From Chlorobiota bacterium (GTDB lineage Bacteria; Bacteroidota; Ignavibacteria; Ignavibacteriales; Ignavibacteriaceae): DNA of 6,640 bases. This document shows positions 1 through 5,686 of the stretch, in pieces (within the stretch, counting starts at the first letter, position 1; the number at the start of each line of letters is the position of its first letter). A program made the translations under genes and the position numbers. Under the pieces are notes generated by a model. That model was not told where the DNA came from, did not search any database, and saw only the letters and a list, made by a program, of their open reading frames with translations. Location of the stretch: contig RHKR01000131.1 in the NCBI GenBank assembly GCA_008363265.1, positions 1 to 6,640 on the forward strand, written 5' to 3'.

Positions 1-1
1 C

Positions 2-787
2 CTGGTATTCCACATAGCCGGAACTGTGAAATCGAAAAAGCCTGAGGGCTACTTCGAGTCGAACGTTGAGAACACCCGGACATTGCTCGACGCGATTATC
101 GAGTCGGGCGCGCCAGTGGAGAAGTTTGTTGTGTCGGGAAGTCAGACCGCAGCAGGTCCATCACCCGATGGTGTTCCGATCACCGAGGCACACACTCCGA
201 ATCCGCTGACCACGTACGGCCGCAGCAAACTTGAGCAGGAAAAACTTGTGATCTCATACAAGGATAAACTTCCCGTGACTGTGCTCAGATGCCCTGCGAT
301 ATATGGCGAAAGGGACACCGAGGTTGGAATATTCTTCCAGACTTACGCCAAGGGTCTTTTCACCAAGGTGGGTTTCGACAAAAAGACTATATCCCTACTG
401 CATGTGCATGATGTTGTAAACGGACTTTACCTCGCCTCACAGAATCCCAAAACCTCCGGTGAGGTTTACTTCCTAAGCAGTGAGAAGGTTTACACCTGGG
501 ATGAGGTAGGCGATATTTCGAAGAAGATATTCGGAAAGGGAGCGTTTAAGCTCGTTTTTCCGCACTTTATGGTTTATACTGTCTCGGCGATCGCGCAGTT
601 CTTTTCGATGTTCAGCAGCAAGGCCGCAACTCTTAATCTTGAGAAGGCAAGGGACCTGGTTCAGAGGCACTGGGTAACCAGCCCTGCAAAAGCAATGAAA
701 GATTTCGGCTTCCGTCAGGAAGTAAGTCTTGAAGACGGTATCAGGCGAACTGTCGCGTGGTATAAAAAAGAGGGCTGGATAAAGTAA
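2..787 (+). CDS. NAD-dependent epimerase/dehydratase (extended SDR family), 5'-truncated
   Basis: This is the C-terminal ~262 residues of an extended short-chain dehydrogenase/reductase, a family that uses NAD(P) to epimerise, dehydrate or oxidise nucleotide sugars, sterols or similar substrates in the cytosol. The frame is open from base 2 and reads LVFHIAGTVKSKKPEGY before NVENTRTLLDA. This matches the family segment that follows the Rossmann dinucleotide-binding motif, so the GTG at 26 is an internal Val codon and the real start and GxxGxxG motif lie off the left edge. The catalytic YxxxK is visible as YGRSK (Tyr at 215-217, Lys at 227-229), with the usual upstream Ser in VVSGSQTAAG and the following RCPAIYG segment. 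The C-terminal third (MVYTVSAIAQFFSMF, then a stretch ending WYKKEGWIK) is the variable substrate-binding part and does not reveal the substrate. The stop TAA (785-787) directly abuts the stop of the convergent lipoprotein gene. The family is confident; the specific reaction is unknown. Confidence 0.9.
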   Translation: MVFHIAGTVKSKKPEGYFESNVENTRTLLDAIIESGAPVEKFVVSGSQTAAGPSPDGVPITEAHTPNPLTTYGRSKLEQEKLVISYKDKLPVTVLRCPAIYGERDTEVGIFFQTYAKGLFTKVGFDKKTISLLHVHDVVNGLYLASQNPKTSGEVYFLSSEKVYTWDEVGDISKKIFGKGAFKLVFPHFMVYTVSAIAQFFSMFSSKAATLNLEKARDLVQRHWVTSPAKAMKDFGFRQEVSLEDGIRRTVAWYKKEGWIK

Positions 788-1201
788 TTAATTGTTCTTT
801 GCCCCTTCACCGATCCAGGTTCTGAAACCCTTTATCTGATTGGCGGTCATTCTGGGGTAAGCGGGGGGCGGCATTGGAGTTCCGCCTGAGATTCCCTCGA
901 TCGACCAGATCAGCCGGCTGTTCTGGGGTTCAAAGGGGACCACAATGGTCAGGTCGGCAACAGTGTTGAAGTAGTTCGTGAAACTCATTCCCCCGGCGCG
1001 TGACTGATCGTCGTGGCAGCCCGAAAAGGCACACTTCAGCAGCATTACAGGCTGAATATGGGCCTGAAAGGAGACGTTTTTATCAGGTATTATCACTGAA
1101 TCCACCTCTGCCTGATTTATCGTATCTTTACAACCATAAAATATTGTTGTAAATGAGAAGAAAAAAAGTGATATTAGAAGATAGCTAAAAAATTGTTTCA
1201 C
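788..1201 (-). CDS. Small c-type haem lipoprotein (CX4CH cytochrome-like)
   Basis: This 137-residue protein is predicted to be an envelope-anchored mono-haem cytochrome, probably an electron carrier, though its partner is unknown. Residues 1-23 form a hydrophobic lipoprotein signal with lipobox FYGC (Cys24 would be lipidated; Phe at -3 is less usual than Leu or Ile). The haem site is CAFSGCH (Cys57, Cys62, His63), which has four residues between the cysteines instead of the common two. A likely distal ligand is Met110 in GGTPMPPP, and the tail NQIKGFRTWIGEGAKNN resembles the end of Bacteroidota/Planctomycete-type cytochrome domains (xxWIxxGAxxN). The start chosen is GTG at 1199-1201, because it gives a complete signal peptide; no Shine-Dalgarno sequence is visible before it (AAACACCC). 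The gene diverges from the glycosidase gene across 57 bp. If haem is not attached, it would simply be a lipoprotein of unknown role. Confidence 0.8.
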   Translation of the reverse strand: MKQFFSYLLISLFFFSFTTIFYGCKDTINQAEVDSVIIPDKNVSFQAHIQPVMLLKCAFSGCHDDQSRAGGMSFTNYFNTVADLTIVVPFEPQNSRLIWSIEGISGGTPMPPPAYPRMTANQIKGFRTWIGEGAKNN

Positions 1202-1258
1202 GGGTGTTTGATCGTCTATTAATGAATTCCAAACCTTAAAATACAGAGTTGAGGTACA
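1202..1258. promoter_or_regulatory. Divergent intergenic region with ribosome binding site for the glycosidase gene
   Basis: These 57 bp separate two divergent start codons, so promoters for both genes should lie here or extend into the 5' ends of the genes. On the + strand, GAGG at 1251-1254 sits 4 bases before the ATG at 1259 and is a short-spaced Shine-Dalgarno match that supports that start. TAAAAT at 1237-1242 resembles a -10 element but has no matching -35 at the usual spacing. On the - strand, TAAGGTTTG is close to the Bacteroidota -7 consensus TAnnTTTG but has one extra base. Neither promoter call is firm; only the regional inference and the GAGG site are supported. Confidence 0.4.
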
Positions 1259-3616
1259 ATGAAAAATGTTAAAATTTTGTTCCTGATCCTCCTTCTGGGG
1301 CTTACAGTTCTCAGCGCTCAGAACCCCAAAAGGGAGTTCAGGGGCTCATGGATTGCGACAGTGACCAACCTTGATTGGCCTCTGACACCCGGAACCAACG
1401 CCACACAGCAGAAAAAAGAGCTGGTGACCCTTCTCGATTCACTAAAGGCCGCGGGCATCAATGCCGTGATATTCCAGGTCAGAAGTGAGTGCGACGCGAT
1501 GTACCCTTCCACGATCGAACCATGGTCTTACTGGCTTACCCGCCAGCAGGGGCTTGCCGCCAGTTATGATCCCCTTCAATTCGCCATTGAAGAAGCTCAT
1601 AAGCGGGGGATGGAACTCCACGCCTGGTTCAACCCTTACCGGGCTGAGCGGCAGGTTGGGAACTACGCTCTGCATCCCACACATGTTCTGGTTGAAAATC
1701 CTGAGTGGGCCATCCAGATCGGTACATTGAAATTCCTCAACCCCGGTCTTCCGATGGTAAGGGATTATGTGCTAAGTGTGGTTCTTGATGTTATAAAGAG
1801 ATATGATGTTGACGGTATTCACATGGATGACTACTTCTATCCGTACCCGCCAACCCAGATCACCAACCAGGATACCGCCACGTTCAGGCTCTATCCGAGA
1901 GGTTTTACCAACATTAATGACTGGCGCCGCGACAACATCAACATCCTTATCAAGGCCATCAACGACAGCACCCACTTCTACAAACCACACGTGAAGTTCG
2001 GTATGAGTCCGTTCGGTATCTGGAAGAACGGTGTTCCTCCCGGAATCACAGGCCTCGATGCTTACAGCTCGATCTACTGCGATGCCATCAACTGGCTGCA
2101 AAACAAGGCTGTTGACTATCTTACACCGCAGCTTTACTGGCCTTTTGGCGGTGGACAGGACTACGCTAAGCTGATGCCATGGTGGGCTGATTCAGTCGCC
2201 CGCAACGGTCGCCACTTCTACCCGGGACAGGCAACCTACAGGATCCCCAACTGGAGCAACGCGAGCGAGATACACAATCAGATCCGTGCCAACCGTGCGA
2301 ACCCAAAAGTACAGGGAAGCATCTTCTTCAGAGCACAGGACTTTATTTCCAACTTCAAGGGGTTTGCAGATTCTCTGAAACAGAATCTTTTCCGCACGGT
2401 TTCCCTTCTCCCTCAGATGAACTGGAAAGATATCGTTGTTCCGAATCCGCCACAGAACCTCCACTTCGAGAGGGTGCCCGGGACCGGAACTTCGGCTCTG
2501 ATCTGGGACAAGCCAAGTCCCGCTCCAGATGGTGATACTGCAAAGAGATACGTGGTTTACAAGTTTACCACTCCAAATCCAACAGCTCAGGACTTCGAAA
2601 ACAGCAACAACATAGTTGATGTTTATGGCGGTCGTGAAGCCAGACCAGAACCGGCTTCCACCCCCACTACATATTATTTTGCAGTCACTTCACTGGACAG
2701 AAACTACAACGAAAGCCTGCCGAGCAACATAGTTCAGGTTGCGCCTCTGGCATCGCCGGTTCTCGCTTCGCCCGCAAATGGTGCTGGCAGCCAGCGTGAC
2801 ACCGTAACGGTCCGGTGGAATTACCTCGCTGGTGCTTCAAATTATACCCTTCAGGTTGGAGAGGATCCATTATTCGATTCACTTATACTTTTAGGTGCTG
2901 ATAATCTCGTGGATACTGCTGTCACCTTTACCGGTGTGAAGGGACAGAAAATGTACTATTGGAGAGTAAGGGCTCAAAATGCCGCCGGTGTTGGTGCCTG
3001 GTCAACTCCATTTTCATTTGTTACGGCCACACCGGGTGCTCCGGTACTTTTGGCTCCACTGGATAAAACCACCAATGTGGGTCTCGATTCCATCCTCGTG
3101 TGGGCAGGTAATCCATTGGCAACTTCATACAGTGTGCAGCTTTCAAGCACAAACGTTTTCGATCCCGGATCACTCGTTATCAACGAGACAAACTACACCG
3201 GAACATCGATACCTTTTAATGGTCTTACTCTTAACAGGATCTATTATTGGAGGGTAAAAGGTGTGAATTCGTTTGGACAGGGTGAATGGGCCGAGCCTTT
3301 CAGATTCAAGACCAAGGTAACCACTGATGTCGAAAAAGAGGAAGGTGTGCCGACGGATTTTGTTCTCTCGCAGAACTATCCCAATCCGTTCAATCCGGTT
3401 ACAACCATCCGTTTCGAGATACCCTCGGCATCACAGGTAACCCTCAGGGTCTACGACGCTACAGGTATCGAAGTGGCGACACTCGCTGATGATTATTATT
3501 CAGCAGGCATCTATACCGTCAAGTTCGACGCCACACAACTGCCTTCAGGAATGTACATCTACAAACTTGAGGCCGGAAACAGGTCGTTCACCAGGAAGTT
3601 GATGCTGATCAAGTAA
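1259..3616 (+). CDS. Secreted GHL10 (DUF187) glycoside hydrolase-like protein with Fn3 modules and T9SS sorting domain
   Basis: This 785-residue protein is a predicted exported glycosidase. Residues 1-20 are a Sec signal peptide with cleavage expected at LSA|Q21. The GHL10 TIM-barrel domain spans about 24-380: it opens with REFRGSWIATVTNLDWP (family signature EFRGxWxATVxNxDWP), continues with HAWFNPYR (121-128), and has VDGIHMDDYFYP with Asp190 and Asp191 as the likely active-site acids. E. coli YddW/DigH, which acts on peptidoglycan glycan strands, and B. subtilis YngK carry the same domain type; the substrate here is not shown. Three Fn3-like modules follow at about 395-493, 498-590 and 592-685. 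The last two are similar to each other (both contain YYWRV followed by an aromatic GxW segment). Residues 699-785 are a T9SS type A sorting domain (NYPNPFNP at 706-713, later SGMYIYKLEAG and a final KLMLIK), so the protein should cross the outer membrane by T9SS and be surface-attached or released. A GAGG site precedes the ATG. Transcription probably ends at the terminator near 3700. Confidence 0.93.
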   Translation: MKNVKILFLILLLGLTVLSAQNPKREFRGSWIATVTNLDWPLTPGTNATQQKKELVTLLDSLKAAGINAVIFQVRSECDAMYPSTIEPWSYWLTRQQGLAASYDPLQFAIEEAHKRGMELHAWFNPYRAERQVGNYALHPTHVLVENPEWAIQIGTLKFLNPGLPMVRDYVLSVVLDVIKRYDVDGIHMDDYFYPYPPTQITNQDTATFRLYPRGFTNINDWRRDNINILIKAINDSTHFYKPHVKFGMSPFGIWKNGVPPGITGLDAYSSIYCDAINWLQNKAVDYLTPQLYWPFGGGQDYAKLMPWWADSVARNGRHFYPGQATYRIPNWSNASEIHNQIRANRANPKVQGSIFFRAQDFISNFKGFADSLKQNLFRTVSLLPQMNWKDIVVPNPPQNLHFERVPGTGTSALIWDKPSPAPDGDTAKRYVVYKFTTPNPTAQDFENSNNIVDVYGGREARPEPASTPTTYYFAVTSLDRNYNESLPSNIVQVAPLASPVLASPANGAGSQRDTVTVRWNYLAGASNYTLQVGEDPLFDSLILLGADNLVDTAVTFTGVKGQKMYYWRVRAQNAAGVGAWSTPFSFVTATPGAPVLLAPLDKTTNVGLDSILVWAGNPLATSYSVQLSSTNVFDPGSLVINETNYTGTSIPFNGLTLNRIYYWRVKGVNSFGQGEWAEPFRFKTKVTTDVEKEEGVPTDFVLSQNYPNPFNPVTTIRFEIPSASQVTLRVYDATGIEVATLADDYYSAGIYTVKFDATQLPSGMYIYKLEAGNRSFTRKLMLIK

Positions 3617-3643
3617 ATGTGAAATGTGAAATGTGAAATGTGA
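3616..3643 (+). repeat. Tandem heptamer array, 4 x AATGTGA
   Basis: Four perfect head-to-tail copies of AATGTGA start on the last base of the glycosidase TAA stop codon. A compact palindrome CGCCG-T-CGGCG follows at 3646-3656, and then a second, different heptamer array. The array lies in the 3' untranslated region upstream of the terminator. The function is unknown; replication slippage is one possible origin. The repeat itself is read directly from the sequence. Confidence 0.85.
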
Positions 3644-3657
3644 TTCGCCGTCGGCGG

Positions 3658-3685
3658 ACTCATCACTCACAACTCATCGCTCATC
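3658..3685 (+). repeat. Degenerate heptamer array, about 4 x ACTCATC
   Basis: The units are ACTCATC, ACTCACA, ACTCATC and GCTCATC. The period of 7 bp equals that of the AATGTGA array just upstream. Short segments of the two arrays can pair (for example GTGAT at 3640-3644 with ATCAC at 3662-3666, enclosing the CGCCG/CGGCG palindrome), so the pair may form an imperfect stem before the terminator. The complementarity is partial and much weaker than for the octamer arrays at 5454-5686. Confidence 0.7.
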
Positions 3686-3691
3686 ACTATT

Positions 3692-3722
3692 AAAAAGCCG
3701 TCTCTTTCAGGCGGCTTTTTTT
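3692..3722 (+). terminator. Rho-independent terminator after the glycosidase gene
   Basis: The stem GCCGTC (3697-3702) pairs with GGCGGC (3710-3715), including one G-T wobble, around the 7-base loop TCTTTCA. Five A-T pairs extend the stem (AAAAA at 3692-3696 with TTTTT at 3716-3720), and the T run continues to 3722. The A run on the 5' side means it could also stop transcription coming from the right. It lies about 75 bp after the stop codon and separates the glycosidase from the DUF3095 gene. Confidence 0.9.
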
Positions 3723-3752
3723 ATTTTGAAGTCTGTTTATTAAGAATTTTTT

Positions 3753-3757
3753 GGAAG
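3753..3757 (+). promoter_or_regulatory. Ribosome binding site supporting a TTG start
   Basis: GGAAG lies 4 bases before the TTG at 3762, the same spacing as the GAGG site of the glycosidase gene. It is the main support for a TTG start, because no in-frame ATG, GTG or TTG exists between the upstream stop TAA (3741-3743) and 3762. Confidence 0.5.
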
Positions 3758-3761
3758 TGAT

Positions 3762-4748
3762 TTGCCGCGACTGATCGAGGCCGTGAGGTTCGAAAACCAT
3801 ATTGAAGTACCCGATGACCGGATGGTTGTTATCACAGATATTGTGAACTCAACCCGTGCGATCGAGGAAGGGAGGTACCGCGATGTTAATTCATGCGGCG
3901 CGGCGGTAATAGCGGCAGTAAGGAATGTTACAGGCAAGATCAAGTTTCCCTTCATCTTCGGTGGCGATGGTGCATTGATGCTGCTTCCTGCTGTTGCCGA
4001 ACCGGAAGTCACGGAGACTTTGAGGCGGATGACCGGATTTGCGCTGACAGCCTACGGTCTCGAGCTCCGGGCCGGAATCGGGAATATCAACCTCATGAAA
4101 AGGGAGGGGTTTATTTTCAGTACGGCAACATACCGGTTTTCAGGCTCATATCATCAGGCCCTCTTCCGCGGTTCCGGATTTGAAGAGGCCGAAAGACGGC
4201 TTAAGACCGGCCTCAATTCGACTTCATTCAGGATAGTTTCCGAACCAATCATGGAGATGCCCGATCTCACCGGCTTCGAGTGCCGGTGGAGTTCGATTGG
4301 CTCCTCACGCGGACTGACGCTTTCACTTCTCGTAAAACCCGCCATCAGAGGTGAAAGGGAGGCAGAAGTGATCGATCTGATACTCTCTGAAATATTCAGA
4401 ATTTTTGGAACAGAGCATGACTTCAATCCGCTCGACCGGGACGGATTGAAACGGAACGGTACGGGCGAGATATTCAGCATCGATCACGTGAAGGTTGATG
4501 ACATGATCCGGATGATCATCTCGGGCACTGAGGATCAGAAAGGGAAACTGGCGGCGGTTCTCGATTCATATTCGATGAAAGGGCTGATCTGTTACGGGAT
4601 GCATGTATCGGACGAGGCAATGCTCACCTGCATTGTCGATAAGGATGATACAGAACTGTTTCATCTTATCGACGGGGGAGACGGCGGTTATGCACTTGCC
4701 GCGAAACAGCTCAAAGAGAAAATGAAAACATCCGATCCGTTGATGTAG
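3762..4748 (+). CDS. DUF3095 family protein, nucleotide-cyclase-like
   Basis: This 328-residue protein is predicted to be cytosolic; no signal peptide or membrane segment is seen. It matches DUF3095 along its length: DIVNSTRAIEEGRYRDVN (26-43), FIFGGDGALMLLP (from 64, Asp69), a RAGIGNI...TYRFSGSYHQALFRG region, ECRWSSIGSSRG with Trp176, and the C-terminal GGDGGYALAAKQL (Asp307 region). The pair DIVNST and FGGDGA resembles the two metal-binding Asp motifs of class III nucleotide cyclases (DIxGST and GDG), so a nucleotide-converting or nucleotide-binding role is plausible. That is inference; I know of no established reaction for the family. It is somewhat shorter than my recollection of typical members (about 370-390 residues), apparently through a short N-terminus and a compact stretch near 225-240. 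The start is TTG with GGAAG upstream. Family-like residues continue upstream of that TTG (see findings). The barrel gene follows after 65 bp and may be co-transcribed. Confidence 0.85.
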   Translation: MPRLIEAVRFENHIEVPDDRMVVITDIVNSTRAIEEGRYRDVNSCGAAVIAAVRNVTGKIKFPFIFGGDGALMLLPAVAEPEVTETLRRMTGFALTAYGLELRAGIGNINLMKREGFIFSTATYRFSGSYHQALFRGSGFEEAERRLKTGLNSTSFRIVSEPIMEMPDLTGFECRWSSIGSSRGLTLSLLVKPAIRGEREAEVIDLILSEIFRIFGTEHDFNPLDRDGLKRNGTGEIFSIDHVKVDDMIRMIISGTEDQKGKLAAVLDSYSMKGLICYGMHVSDEAMLTCIVDKDDTELFHLIDGGDGGYALAAKQLKEKMKTSDPLM

Positions 4749-4813
4749 CCCATTATTTCTCTCCTCTTTTTCTTATTTTTCGAACAGAAAAACAAACAAT
4801 ACTAACAACTGAA

Positions 4814-5455
4814 ATGAAAAATACATTATTTATTGTACTGATCGCCTCATCTCTCAGCCTGGCCCAATCGGGTTTCGGAGTTGAACTCGGACTGGCCAAA
4901 ACGGGCTTTGCCGCGATCACAACACATCAGGAATCCGACATTCTTCATCCGTTCGTTAATATTTACAACGATGTGCTGATCGGCAACAATCTTTTTATTA
5001 CACCCCAAATCGGATTTGCCACGAGGGGAGGTTCATTCACACCGCTTCCGGCATATGTTGATCCCGTGCCCCGGATCCCGAAGATCACGAAGGCATCATT
5101 CTCGATGAACTACATTGATCTTTCGCTTCTCCTTAAAGCCAGGCTGACTCCCATTGATGCACCGTTAATGTTCACGGTTTATGGCGGACCAACAGTTAAC
5201 TATCTTCTGGGGGGTAAAGTGAAAACTTCTTACGGACAGGGGACGGCTGATGCTGAGAAGGATGTCGAAGGAATTTCAGAAGTCGGAATTGGTGCCATTT
5301 TCGGCGCGGGATTTGGAGTTCACGCCCCGGGCGGTATGATCGAGTTCAGAACGGTGATCTTCACCCAGTTCAACTCATCGGTTGATGCAAACACCGGGCT
5401 CAGCATTAGAAATGTCAGTCAGGGTCTCAGTTTAACCTGGCACCTGATGTTATAG
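4814..5455 (+). CDS. Outer-membrane beta-barrel protein (PF13568/PorT-like type)
   Basis: This 213-residue protein is predicted to sit in the outer membrane. Residues 1-17 form a signal peptide (cleavage at SLA|Q18). The mature part alternates short amphipathic strands: GFGVELGLAKTGF at the N-terminus, NNLFITPQIGFATRGG, then YIDLSLLLKARL and FTVYGGPTVNYLLGGKV (about 100-136). The last two match the 'strand of the barrel, then xxYxxxGPxxxYLL' pattern common in Bacteroidota small porin-like proteins of the PF13568 group. The C-terminus (SQGLSLTWHLML) reads as a final strand. Such proteins range from structural barrels to PorT, a T9SS assembly factor; nothing here singles out PorT itself. ATG at 4814 has no Shine-Dalgarno match (AACAACTGAA precedes it), which is normal for this phylum. 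The stop TAG at 5453-5455 overlaps the first unit of the octamer array. Confidence 0.8.
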   Translation: MKNTLFIVLIASSLSLAQSGFGVELGLAKTGFAAITTHQESDILHPFVNIYNDVLIGNNLFITPQIGFATRGGSFTPLPAYVDPVPRIPKITKASFSMNYIDLSLLLKARLTPIDAPLMFTVYGGPTVNYLLGGKVKTSYGQGTADAEKDVEGISEVGIGAIFGAGFGVHAPGGMIEFRTVIFTQFNSSVDANTGLSIRNVSQGLSLTWHLML

Positions 5456-5557
5456 AACACAAGAACTTAAGAACACAAGAACTTAAGAACTCAAGAACTA
5501 AAGAACTCGAGAACTCGAGAACTAAAGAACTCAAGAACTCGAGAACTAAAGAACTAA
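5454..5557 (+). repeat. Octamer tandem array A, 13 units of AGAACNNN
   Basis: Thirteen 8-bp units follow each other without a gap. The first five bases AGAAC are invariant, and the last three vary: ACA, TTA, ACA, TTA, TCA, TAA, TCG, TCG, TAA, TCA, TCG, TAA, TAA. The first unit uses the AG of the barrel gene's TAG stop. A 9-base spacer (5558-5566) separates it from array B, which is close to its inverted complement. No protein is encoded; the unit length, not a multiple of three, and internal stops break every frame. Confidence 0.95.
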
Positions 5558-5566
5558 AATCTACAT

Positions 5567-5686
5567 AAGTTCCTAAGTTCCTAAGTTCCTAAGTTCCTAA
5601 GTTCCTAAGTTCCTAAGTTCCTAAGTTCCTAAGTTCCTAAGTTCATAAGTTCCTAAGTTCCTAAGTTCCTATGTTCTTAAGTTCCT
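5567..5686 (+). repeat. Octamer tandem array B, 15 units of AAGTTCCT, inverted relative to array A
   Basis: Fifteen 8-bp units, 13 of them identical (AAGTTCCT). Two are variants: AAGTTCAT at 5639-5646 and ATGTTCTT at 5671-5678. On the opposite strand the unit reads AGGAACTT, one base different from the AAGAACTT version of array A, so the two arrays face each other. GAACT in each array A unit can pair with AGTTC in an array B unit, with the 8-base register kept throughout. The last unit overlaps the TAG stop (5685-5687) of the convergent kinase-like gene. Confidence 0.95.

Noticed and set aside
26..28. GTG as start of the epimerase gene
   Set aside because: The frame is open to the left edge and encodes family-typical residues (VFHIAGT) before it, so it is an internal codon.
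3740..4012. 90-codon - strand open frame
   Set aside because: It is a shadow of the DUF3095 gene, covering its conserved DIVNST and FGGDGA segments.
4154..4480. 108-codon - strand open frame
   Set aside because: It is antisense to conserved DUF3095 coding sequence and has no recognisable motif.
4776..4792. Possible terminator TTTTTC-GAACA-GAAAAA between the DUF3095 and barrel genes
   Set aside because: The stem is 6 bp, almost all A-T, and is followed by an A-rich stretch, not a T run, so it is unlikely to terminate transcription on the + strand.
5454..5686. CRISPR array
   Set aside because: The units are 8 bp and directly contiguous with no unique spacers, and there are no cas genes; the two halves are inverted relative to each other.
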